This document shows positions 1 through 5,713 of a stretch of 7,203 nucleotides of DNA, one piece after another. This stretch comes from Dehalococcoidia bacterium (GTDB taxonomy: Bacteria; Chloroflexota; Dehalococcoidia; Plut-88900). The first letter of the stretch is position 1; the number at the start of each line of letters is the position of its first letter. Both the position numbers and the translations under genes were made by a program. The DNA lies in NCBI GenBank assembly GCA_012270635.1, contig JAAXHX010000044.1, positions 1 through 7,203 on the forward strand. Reading direction: 5' to 3'. The notes beneath the pieces are model-generated. The model was not told the origin of the DNA and did not search any database. It saw only the letters and a program-made list of their open reading frames with translations.

Positions 1-118
1 CGATGGTCTTGCCATGCCGCGTGATGCCTATAGTCTCACCCTGCTCGACATTTCGAAGAAGCTCAGCTAGATGGATCTTGGCTTCAGTTGCTTGAATCAT
101 CCGCATTGCATCTATCAT
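1..118 (-). CDS. Phd/YefM-family type II antitoxin, N-terminal part only
   Basis: Partial gene running off the left edge; 39 codons are visible. The reading contains ATEAKIHLAELLRNVEQGE followed by ITRHGKTI, the N-terminal pattern of Phd/YefM antitoxins: a short strand, the helix with K..L.ELL..VE.GE, then the TR.GK turn. In this family the N-terminal domain dimerises and binds the operator, while the missing C-terminal tail neutralises a toxin that is often a PIN-domain or RelE/Doc-type protein. I placed the start at the ATG at 118. In-frame ATGs at 106 and 100 are alternatives, and the one at 100 (MIQATEAK) matches the usual family start best. An in-frame stop at 155-157 limits any upstream extension. 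The toxin gene would lie beyond the window. Base composition here is visibly less G+C-rich than in the following genes, as is common for mobile toxin-antitoxin modules. The family call is firm; the start is not. Confidence 0.82.
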   Translation of the reverse strand, partial: MIDAMRMIQATEAKIHLAELLRNVEQGETIGITRHGKTI

Positions 119-140
119 AACCTGTTGTTTCAACCAGTTA

Positions 141-169
141 ATGATGACATCGAATCAACTCTATGACAA
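141..169 (-). promoter_or_regulatory. Candidate sigma70-type promoter for the antitoxin gene
   Basis: On the minus strand TTGTCA (169-164, 5/6 to the -35 consensus) is separated by exactly 17 bases from CATCAT (146-141, 4/6 to the -10 consensus). Transcription would start near 134, about 16 bases before the ATG at 118. A small odd-centred palindrome, GATG-A-CATC (143-151), overlaps the -10 and could be an autoregulatory operator, since Phd/YefM proteins repress their own promoters. This is pattern matching only. Confidence 0.35.
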
Positions 170-205
170 TCCGTCCCAGGCCAGGCCATCGCTCCCGCCC
201 CTTCC

Positions 206-234
206 TTGACAACCGACACCCTCCGCCCTAGTGT
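206..234 (+). promoter_or_regulatory. Candidate promoter for the LLM oxidoreductase gene
   Basis: A perfect -35 hexamer TTGACA (206-211) is followed after 17 bases by TAGTGT (229-234), which matches only 3/6 of the -10 consensus. A start near 241 would leave a leader of about 35 bases before the ATG at 277. The perfect -35 at correct spacing in a short intergenic region supports the call; the poor -10 limits it. Confidence 0.4.
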
Positions 235-276
235 GGCATCCGTCGTTACCCCTCACCCCGACAGAGAGGTCCCAGG

Positions 277-1413
277 ATGCGATTCGACAGCGGCCTTTAC
301 GCCCACGGCGGCCAGCCCGAGGGTTACCCTTGGATAGAGGAATGGCGCACCGAGGCCCGCCTCTTCGAGCAGGCCGGCTTCACCACCGTCTGGATCGCCG
401 AGCACCATTTCTTTTGGGATGGCTGGGTCACCCCTACCCCCTCCAACCCCATCCTCGCCTGCGCCGACCTCGCCGCCCAGACCTCCACCCTCCGCCTCGG
501 ACAGTGCGGGGTCTCCATCACCGACCGGCACCCCGTACACGTCGCTGAAGACATCGCTATGCTCGACCACATGAGCAAGGGCCGCGTCGACTTCGGAGTC
601 ATCCGCGGCATCAACAATCGGGTCAATGGCAACTTCAACGTGAATGCCGACCGGCGAGACCAGAAGAAGAACTACGCCCTCTTCGAAGAATCGCTGGAAA
701 TCATCCTCAAATGCTGGACCCAGGACTCTTTCAGCCATGCCGGCGAGTTCTACACTCTCCCCATGCCCGGCTGGCACGAGACCGTCCCCGATATAGCCCA
801 GGACCGGCGCTACAACACCGAGGACGGTGAACTCATAGCCCTGGGCGTCCTGCCCAAGCCCTGGCAGAAACCCCACCCTCCCATCTGGCAGATGACCGAC
901 TCCGCTTCCTCCCACGCCTTCTCTGCCAACAGGGGGTTCAGCGCCATGTCATGGGGCCGCACCCTCGAAGGCACCCGGGAGGCCTGGATTGCCTACAGGG
1001 ACGCCGCTTCAAGGGCCCAGGGCCGGGACGTTCCCATGGGCGAAGGCGTTGCCATGATGCGCCCCATCTTCGTCGCCCCGACCATGGAGGAGGCCCGGCG
1101 CATCATGCGCCCCGTCATCGAGACCGCCATGACCTACGGCGCAGGCAAGTGGGCCCGACCCACCATGATCGGCAAGAATGAACCTCTCACCGACGCAGAC
1201 CAGGCCGAAGATTGGCTGGACTTCCTTACGAAACGGGGCCACACCCTGGTCGGCACTCCCGAGTTCGTCGCTGAGGGCATCGAGAAATGGCGCACGGAAC
1301 TCGGGTGCCAACACATCACCCTCTACTGGCCTCTCCCCCACCTCACCTTCTCCGAGGTGATGCGCTCCCTCTACCTCTTCGCCGAGCAGGTAATGCCCCG
1401 GTTCCTGGACTAA
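277..1413 (+). CDS. LLM-class (bacterial luciferase-like) flavin-dependent oxidoreductase
   Basis: A 378-residue protein of the luciferase-like monooxygenase superfamily, which uses reduced FMN (or F420 in some branches) in a TIM-barrel fold to oxidise organic substrates. Family marks in order: an N-terminal strand MRFDSGLY; WIAEHHFFWDG at residues 39-49, the AEHHF signature; the block HPVHVAEDIAMLDHMSKGR at 85-103, followed by DFGVIRG at 105-111, the most conserved part of the family; and PKPWQKPHPPIW at 193-204, which precedes the core strand near the active site. The length is normal for the family. The ATG at 277 has GAGG at 266-269 with 7-base spacing, which fixes the start. It lies alone on the plus strand, divergent from the antitoxin and convergent with the CoA-pathway cluster. 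Substrate cannot be told from sequence: alkane/sulfonate, nitrilotriacetate-type and F420-dependent members share these motifs. It is cytosolic, with no signal peptide. Confidence 0.93.
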   Translation: MRFDSGLYAHGGQPEGYPWIEEWRTEARLFEQAGFTTVWIAEHHFFWDGWVTPTPSNPILACADLAAQTSTLRLGQCGVSITDRHPVHVAEDIAMLDHMSKGRVDFGVIRGINNRVNGNFNVNADRRDQKKNYALFEESLEIILKCWTQDSFSHAGEFYTLPMPGWHETVPDIAQDRRYNTEDGELIALGVLPKPWQKPHPPIWQMTDSASSHAFSANRGFSAMSWGRTLEGTREAWIAYRDAASRAQGRDVPMGEGVAMMRPIFVAPTMEEARRIMRPVIETAMTYGAGKWARPTMIGKNEPLTDADQAEDWLDFLTKRGHTLVGTPEFVAEGIEKWRTELGCQHITLYWPLPHLTFSEVMRSLYLFAEQVMPRFLD

Positions 1414-1421
1414 GGTCGCCT

Positions 1422-1437
1422 CGGAAGAGTTCTTCCG
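1422..1437. terminator. Short perfect palindrome between convergent genes; possible bidirectional terminator
   Basis: CGGAAGA and TCTTCCG form a perfect 7-base inverted repeat around GT (a 6-bp stem with an AGTT loop in RNA). It sits in the 31-base gap between the stop of the LLM oxidoreductase (1413) and the stop of the minus-strand gene (1445). The location suits a shared terminator, but neither strand has a clear U-tract after the stem, so function is uncertain. Confidence 0.35.
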
Positions 1438-1444
1438 TAGCCTG

Positions 1445-2974
1445 CTACACCTTCAGCATGTCCAGCGTCCGGTCGAAGATCGTCCGCTCCTTGCCGCCCT
1501 CTATCACCGCCACCGACTTCACCGCAGCCACGAGGTGATTCCACCGGTACGGCTCCCGGGTCGCGAAGAATTCGTCGATCAGGGCCTGGTGATGCTTGAT
1601 GCCGTGCAGCTCGGTGAAGTCGTCCCGGCAGATCAGCTCGCCTAGCCGCTTGAATAGCGCCTCGGGGTCGTACCGACGGTCGGCATACCGCTGCGCCAGA
1701 AGCATCGCTTCCTGCACCTCGTGCCCCAATTCCAGGTTGTCCACCCCGATCTCTCGCCAGTTGGACTCCGGCTGCCCGTCGATGCTCTCTACGATGGCGT
1801 CCAGCATCTCCGCCTGGCCCATCTCCGGCAGCGCCTCCGTCTTCGAAGCATCGAACGGGGTCTCCCAGAGCATTCGCGAGCCGTTGATGCACTCGGGGCC
1901 CGTGAGCCCGGTAATCAGCGCCTCGACCTTGTGCCTCAGGCTCACCCCCTCCAGGTCCAGCAGGTACCTCCGACCGTTGGTCCCCGTGTGCAGGTGGGAG
2001 TCCATCGGGTTCCCGTAGCTCGACTTCAGGTACGCCATCGAAGCCCCCACCGACAACGCCTCTCCCGCCCCTTCCAGGGACAGTCCCTCGGCCAACGCCC
2101 TCGCCATCGGCTCCATGCCGTCCATGTAGTTAGTGCACCGGCCTATGGTCTCTCCCAGCTTCCCAATCGCCCCCGACTCCCGCTCTCCCGTACGCACCGG
2201 TATCTCGCGCTCCATCAGCGCGTATTTTTCAATTAGCTCCGTCACGTCCTCGAACACCGACTCCTGCGTCCGGGTCAGGCTGAACGGGTTCCGGGCCTGG
2301 TAGCGCACCACCACCCTCATCAGCACCGGCGCCCACTCCCAGCCGATCACGTCCAGGGCCCTGAATGTGAACATCGGGTACACGAAGTAGTGATCGTCGA
2401 TGCTGTTGCGGGACACCGAGGCCGGCAGCAGCAGTTCCAGCGTCTCTCCCGGCGTCCTGTTCTGCTCCAGCCACAGGTAGTACTGCTCCGCCAGGCTAGG
2501 CTTCCGCACCTCGATAGCCTTCAAGAGGGCTTCTTCCGTCGACCCCATCACGTCCGGCTCGTCCGAGGCCTCCGTCCCATCCGCCAGGTGGTAGGACCCT
2601 ATCATCGCCCCCGTCCCTTCCAGCGCCTCCATGGCCGGCATGATGTACGGCCCCATCTGGGGAGAGTTCACGTGGTTGTTGCACAAGGCCACGTGCTGGA
2701 CTATGGGCATGAACGCCATCTCGCCGCTCAGCCTGCGGGAGGTGTTGTAGACCCCGTGGATCCCGCATATCGGGTGGACGGGGCCCCCGTGGTGCTCGGG
2801 GGGGAGCTCCGTAGACCGGCACACGGCCAGCGCCCCCGCCCTCAGCAGGTCCACCGCCGCCGTCCCGTCCCTCAGCTTCTCCAGCGTCCGCCCGATTATC
2901 TCGCTCGGGTCCGTCTCTTCCACGAATCGGACCAGCTCTTCTACCTCGTCCCGAAATACGATTCCCTTGAACAT
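1445..2974 (-). CDS. Unassigned 509-residue histidine-rich protein, last gene of the CoA-pathway cluster
   Basis: I do not recognise this protein. It looks soluble and mostly helical, with no signal peptide and no obvious membrane segment. It is rich in clustered histidines next to acidic residues: HHGGPVHP then GIHG (H61, H62, H67, H73), H94 and H101 before NSPQMGP, DDHY (H195), DSHLHTG (H327, H329), H348, and C-terminal HGIKHH (H457, H461, H462) followed by H480. Spaced pairs such as HxH and HxxxHH in a helical protein suggest a metal-binding oxygenase or hydrolase; this is inference. A distant relation to questin-oxidase-like proteins crossed my mind, but I cannot support it. The start is firm: ATG at 2974 with AGGAGG (2985-2980) five bases upstream, the best ribosome-binding site in the window. 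It lies 43 bases after the CoA-transferase stop and is probably co-transcribed, so it may act on the same substrate. The coding sequence is intact. Confidence 0.85.
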   Translation of the reverse strand: MFKGIVFRDEVEELVRFVEETDPSEIIGRTLEKLRDGTAAVDLLRAGALAVCRSTELPPEHHGGPVHPICGIHGVYNTSRRLSGEMAFMPIVQHVALCNNHVNSPQMGPYIMPAMEALEGTGAMIGSYHLADGTEASDEPDVMGSTEEALLKAIEVRKPSLAEQYYLWLEQNRTPGETLELLLPASVSRNSIDDHYFVYPMFTFRALDVIGWEWAPVLMRVVVRYQARNPFSLTRTQESVFEDVTELIEKYALMEREIPVRTGERESGAIGKLGETIGRCTNYMDGMEPMARALAEGLSLEGAGEALSVGASMAYLKSSYGNPMDSHLHTGTNGRRYLLDLEGVSLRHKVEALITGLTGPECINGSRMLWETPFDASKTEALPEMGQAEMLDAIVESIDGQPESNWREIGVDNLELGHEVQEAMLLAQRYADRRYDPEALFKRLGELICRDDFTELHGIKHHQALIDEFFATREPYRWNHLVAAVKSVAVIEGGKERTIFDRTLDMLKV

Positions 2975-3017
2975 TCCGTCCTCCTGTCGAGATACGCGGC
3001 CCGAAGCCGGGAAAACG

Positions 3018-4226
3018 CTAGATTACGCCTGCCGTCTTCAACTCTTCAAATTTCGTGCCGTTGATTCCCAGGATCTCGTTCAACACTTCCGCCGTGTGCT
3101 GGCCCAGTAGGGGCGCCGGCTCCATGTTGAAAGCCGAGTGGGACAGCTTTATCGGGTCGGCGATGATTTTGAACTTGCCCCGCTCCGGGTGGTCCATGTC
3201 CACTATCATTCCCCGCTCTATCAGGTGCTTGTCCGTATGAACATCCTCGGCGTTCAGCATCGCGCCGCACGGAATTCCCGCCCCGGCTATCTTCTCCATC
3301 ACCTCGTACTTCGTGTGCCGCATCGTCCACTCTTCGACGATCATGTTCACTTCCAGACCGTTCTCGCTCCGGGCCTTGCTAGAGCTGTATCGGGAATCAT
3401 CTATCAGGTCTTCCCGCCCTATCGCTTTGAGCAGCTTCGGCCACATCCCGTCCCCGATCACCGAGCTGACGTATATGAAAGCGTAGTCGTCGAATCCCCC
3501 CGGCGCGCACCGGAATATGTCCCCCGGATACACCCCCGCCGTCGTCGTCCCCCGGCGGTCGGGCGCCTTGCCGGTCATGTTGTAGGTCATCATCATCACC
3601 CGGCCCAGGTTCACCACCGCATCCTGCATCGAAACTTCCAGCTCCTGCCCCACCCCCGTTACCTGTCTCTGCCACAGCGCCGCCATGATGCCCAGCGCCG
3701 CGTGGTAACCCGTCCCGATGTCTCCGGCAGTTATTCCCATCAGCGTCGGCGCGCCGCCCGGATGTCCCGTCATCGCCGCGGCGCCGCCCGCCATCTGGGC
3801 TATCATGTCGAAGCTCTTGAACCCGCTGTACGGGCCGTAGGTCCCGAACCCCTTCACCCGCGCCAGGACTATCTTCGGGTTCACCTCCGACAGCACGTCG
3901 AAGGTCAGGCCCAGCCGTTCCAGCGTTCCCGGCCCCAGGTTCTCGGCGACCACGTCCGCATTCCGCACCAGGTCCAGGAAAATCTTCTTGCCCTCTTCGG
4001 TCTTTACGTTGAGCGTCAGGCTGCGCTTGTTGGCGTTGAGGAGCAGGAAGTAATAGCTGTCGAGACCCGGCACGTCCGCCGACGCCCTCCGGCCCGGGTC
4101 CCCTCTCCCCGGCGCCTCCACCTTTATCACGTCCGCCCCCAGCCAGGCCAGGGCCTGGGTGCAGGTCGTCCCTGCCTCGAACTGGGTGAGGTCTATTATC
4201 CTGACGCCTTCGAGAGCCTTCTTCAT
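3018..4226 (-). CDS. CaiB/BaiF-family (class III) CoA-transferase
   Basis: A 402-residue class III CoA-transferase. It moves CoA between carboxylates through an aspartyl-CoA anhydride/thioester intermediate and works as an interlocked homodimer. Typical features in order: LEGVRIIDLTQFEAG at residues 5-19; LGADVIKVEAPGRGDPGR at 29-46; NANKRSLTLN at 64-73; DVVAENLGPGTLERLGL at 91-107; GFGTYGPYSG at 126-135; FDMIAQMAGG at 139-148; then TAGDIGTGYHAALG with the catalytic aspartate at D169, the same number as in formyl-CoA transferase; and GQELEVSM. The start chosen is ATG at 4226 with GGAG at 4237-4234; the longer reading from a TTG at 4280 adds 18 non-family residues. The gap to the upstream MaoC gene is 60 bases and to the downstream gene 43 bases, consistent with one transcript. 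Substrate specificity (succinyl-, itaconyl-, mesaconyl-, carnitine- or other CoA) cannot be read from sequence. Confidence 0.95.
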   Translation of the reverse strand: MKKALEGVRIIDLTQFEAGTTCTQALAWLGADVIKVEAPGRGDPGRRASADVPGLDSYYFLLLNANKRSLTLNVKTEEGKKIFLDLVRNADVVAENLGPGTLERLGLTFDVLSEVNPKIVLARVKGFGTYGPYSGFKSFDMIAQMAGGAAAMTGHPGGAPTLMGITAGDIGTGYHAALGIMAALWQRQVTGVGQELEVSMQDAVVNLGRVMMMTYNMTGKAPDRRGTTTAGVYPGDIFRCAPGGFDDYAFIYVSSVIGDGMWPKLLKAIGREDLIDDSRYSSSKARSENGLEVNMIVEEWTMRHTKYEVMEKIAGAGIPCGAMLNAEDVHTDKHLIERGMIVDMDHPERGKFKIIADPIKLSHSAFNMEPAPLLGQHTAEVLNEILGINGTKFEELKTAGVI

Positions 4227-4250
4227 ACTCCCTCTCCGCACTCGCCTACT

Positions 4251-4280
4251 ATTACAGCAGATAATATCATAGTGTCTCAA
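4251..4280 (-). promoter_or_regulatory. Candidate internal promoter ahead of the CoA-transferase
   Basis: In the 60-base gap between the MaoC and CoA-transferase genes there is a conspicuous A+T-rich island. On the minus strand TTGAGA (4280-4275, 5/6) is followed after 18 bases by TGTAAT (4256-4251, 5/6). Within it lies an alternative extended -10, TGA-TATTAT (4269-4261). Either would allow separate expression of the CoA-transferase and the downstream gene. Confidence 0.4.
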
Positions 4281-4286
4281 CCAACC

Positions 4287-4745
4287 TCAGCCCTTCCGCA
4301 GGGGAAGTTCCACTATCGCCTTCCCGCTCTTCAACACCCGGGTCCCGTGCTGGTTCTCGATCCACACCTCGCACTCCACCACCCCGCACTGACCCTTCCC
4401 CGAGACCTTTCCCTTGCAGGTCAGGGTGTCGCCCGGAAACACGAAGTCTCCATACCGGAACGACAACCGCTTCAACGTCCCCCCGACTCCCGCCCAGTCC
4501 GTGACCAGCTGCGCCAGGTATCCTCCCATCTGCTGACCGTCCAGAAACTGCGCCCTCATCCCCTTCCCCTGTGCGTACTCCATGTCATGGTGATACCGGT
4601 GAAAGTCCCACGTAGCCGCCGCGTACATCGCCATGCTCACCGTGGTTATCTGTTTCACCAACGCCGGAATCTCCTCCCCCATTTCCACGTCCTCGAAATA
4701 CACGCCCGGCTTTCTCTCCCCCACCTTCATCAATTCTTCACGCAT
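4287..4745 (-). CDS. MaoC-like hydratase/dehydratase subunit carrying the Asp/His dyad
   Basis: A 152-residue single hotdog-fold protein of the MaoC family, which adds or removes water across the 2,3 double bond of acyl-CoA (or acyl-ACP) thioesters. After the usual N-terminal YFEDVEMGEEIP (residues 17-28) comes the hydratase segment TWDFHRYHHDMEYA at 45-58. D47 and H52 occupy the positions of the catalytic Asp and His of the GDxNPIHxD motif, although the surrounding residues are divergent (W for G, H for N). FRYGDFVFPGDTLTCKGKV at 97-115 is the conserved strand-turn-strand. The start was chosen as ATG at 4745, which has GGGAGG six bases upstream; ATG at 4751 is possible but abuts the ribosome-binding site. 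A reading extended to about 5105 passes through the repeat array and is artefactual. Its partner is probably the FAS1-like MaoC subunit upstream, separated by the array. Confidence 0.9.
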   Translation of the reverse strand: MREELMKVGERKPGVYFEDVEMGEEIPALVKQITTVSMAMYAAATWDFHRYHHDMEYAQGKGMRAQFLDGQQMGGYLAQLVTDWAGVGGTLKRLSFRYGDFVFPGDTLTCKGKVSGKGQCGVVECEVWIENQHGTRVLKSGKAIVELPLRKG

Positions 4746-4778
4746 CTCCATCCTCCCATTTACAACCTGTGTTGGGGA

Positions 4779-5100
4779 GGGGGGATGGGCCGCTCGTGCT
4801 GAGCCTGTCGAAGTATGAGCGGAGGGGCTGGGGCCGCTCGTGCTGAGCCCGTCGAAGTATGAGCGGAAGGGCTGGGGCCACTCGTGCTGAGCCCGTCGAA
4901 GTATGAGCGGAGGGGCTGGGGCCGCTCGTACTGAGCCCGTCGAAGCATGAACGGAAGGGCTGGGGCCGCTCGTACTGAGCCCGTCGAAGCATGAACGGAA
5001 GGGCTGGGGCCGCTCGTACTGAGCCCGTCGAAGCATGAACGGAAGGGCTGGGGCCGCTCGTACTGAGCCTGTCGAAGTATGAGCGGGGGGGCATCCCCCC
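4779..5100. repeat. 9-bp inverted repeat bounding the tandem array
   Basis: GGGGGGATG at 4779-4787 and its exact complement CATCCCCCC at 5092-5100 lie just outside the two ends of the array. Looser similarity extends outward: TTGG precedes the G-run on both sides when the right arm is read on the minus strand. The right arm can also form a local hairpin, because the G-run at 5085-5091 faces the six C at 5095-5100. The paired borders suggest that the whole block is a single element rather than incidental tandem duplication. Confidence 0.7.
4790..5086. repeat. Tandem array of seven 44-bp stem-loop repeats
   Basis: Units begin at 4790, 4834, 4878, 4922, 4966, 5010 and 5054, an exact 44-base period; the last unit stops after its 33-base core. 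Each core is an imperfect palindrome. In the unit at 5054 the arms CCGCTCGTACT and AGTATGAGCGG differ at one position around the loop GAGCCTGTCGA. Cores are joined by an 11-base linker of the form A(A/G)GGGCTGGGG. Units 4, 5 and 6 are identical over 44 bases, pointing to recent expansion; units 1-3 have TGCT instead of TACT. Known background: REP-like repeats with a TTCGACAGGCTCAG core are scattered through many G+C-rich genomes. The array fills most of the 377-base gap (4746-5122) between the two MaoC genes. On the minus strand the units contain no stop codon in any frame, giving spurious open frames. It is not CRISPR: there are no unique spacers. Confidence 0.95.
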
Positions 5101-5122
5101 ACCAATAGTCACCAAAATCCCC

Positions 5123-5611
5123 CTACCCATCCCTAAATATCAGCGTTTCGTGGTTCACCGCCAACGGCTCCTCCCGCTGGTTCGTATACGTGATGTCGTA
5201 TTCCAGGAAATAGAGAGTCCCCGTCCGACCCTGCTTTTCGCGCACGTCTGTCACCTTCCAGTGGGCCGTCAACACGTCCTCGGGGCGCAGGGGTTGGAAG
5301 AACTCGTAGTCGTTCGCCGCCCGAATCTCCATCCCGACCGGCAGCCCGAACCGCCCCGCCGCCCCACCCGTCTCATCCACTTCTCCCACCATGTACTGCA
5401 ACGTCTCGCACACGAAGGTCGGCGGCGCGATTATCCCCCCGTGCCTCGTCCCCGACGCGTATTCCTCGTCATAGTACAGCGGGTTCATGTCCCCCTGGGC
5501 CTGCGCGAAGCACCTTATCGCCGCCCTCCCTACCTCCTCCGGAGAAGTGATCTTCATCTCCCTGCCGACCATCTTCCGCAGTTCGGCCAGAATCGGGCTT
5601 TCGTCAGTCAC
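5123..5611 (-). CDS. MaoC-like subunit with FAS1-like dehydratase domain, GTG start
   Basis: A 162-residue hotdog-fold protein matching the N-terminal MaoC (FAS1-like dehydratase) type. After VGREM at residues 15-19 and SPEEVGRAAIRCFAQAQGD at 23-41 comes NPLYYDEEYASGTRHGGIIAPPTF at 43-66, the family hallmark. The usual catalytic His of MaoC is Tyr here (Y46), as is normal for this non-catalytic or substrate-binding type. Such proteins often pair with a catalytic MaoC partner, as in mycobacterial HadA/HadB, or are fused to one. The partner here is probably the subunit encoded at 4287-4745. The start is GTG at 5611, backed by AGGAGA (5623-5618) six bases upstream. An ATG at 5644 would add 11 residues without a ribosome-binding site and would include the -10 element. 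First gene of the cluster. Confidence 0.88.
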   Translation of the reverse strand: MTDESPILAELRKMVGREMKITSPEEVGRAAIRCFAQAQGDMNPLYYDEEYASGTRHGGIIAPPTFVCETLQYMVGEVDETGGAAGRFGLPVGMEIRAANDYEFFQPLRPEDVLTAHWKVTDVREKQGRTGTLYFLEYDITYTNQREEPLAVNHETLIFRDG

Positions 5612-5634
5612 GCTTTCTCTCCTGGGTCTCGGTG

Positions 5635-5643
5635 AGTATATCA
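5635..5643 (-). promoter_or_regulatory. Extended -10 promoter for the CoA-pathway cluster
   Basis: On the minus strand TGA-TATACT (5643-5635) is an extended -10 element, with TATACT matching 5/6. No good -35 is seen 17 bases upstream, as is common for extended -10 promoters. Transcription would begin near 5628, giving a leader of about 17 bases that contains only the ribosome-binding site of the GTG start at 5611. This placement supports both the promoter and that start. Confidence 0.5.
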
Positions 5644-5713
5644 TTCCGCCCCCGATTGCCCTCCCTCTTGCCCCGTGTTACCTTGCCGTCATACCCTCGC
5701 GATGGAGGCCGGC

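Noticed and set aside
253..915. 220-codon minus-strand open frame opposite the LLM oxidoreductase
   Set aside because: Gly/Val/Asp-rich shadow translation without recognisable domains, opposite a gene with clear family signatures.
2997..3009. Hairpin CGGC/GCCG between the CoA-transferase stop and the next gene
   Set aside because: The stem is only 4 bp with no U-tract, and it could arise by chance in G+C-rich sequence. The strong ribosome-binding site right after it suggests read-through.
4227..4280. Longer N-terminus for the CoA-transferase from a TTG at 4280
   Set aside because: The 18 added residues do not resemble the family, and the ATG at 4226 has a spaced GGAG and puts the catalytic aspartate at the usual number 169.
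3138..4802. 554-codon open frame on the plus strand, antisense to the CoA-transferase and MaoC genes
   Set aside because: Its translation is low-complexity His/Arg/Pro-rich with no family motif, and it lies opposite well-supported genes. It is the expected shadow of G+C-rich coding DNA.
4790..5086. Regular repeats resembling a CRISPR array
   Set aside because: The 11-base linkers are nearly identical in every unit, so there are no unique spacers. The whole 44-base unit is repeated, and no cas gene is visible.
5656..5684. Promoter-like TTGCCC, 17-base spacer, TACCTT ahead of the PrpD gene
   Set aside because: Only 4/6 and 3/6 matches in a region with several equally poor alternatives. A promoter for this gene is expected here, but I cannot place it.
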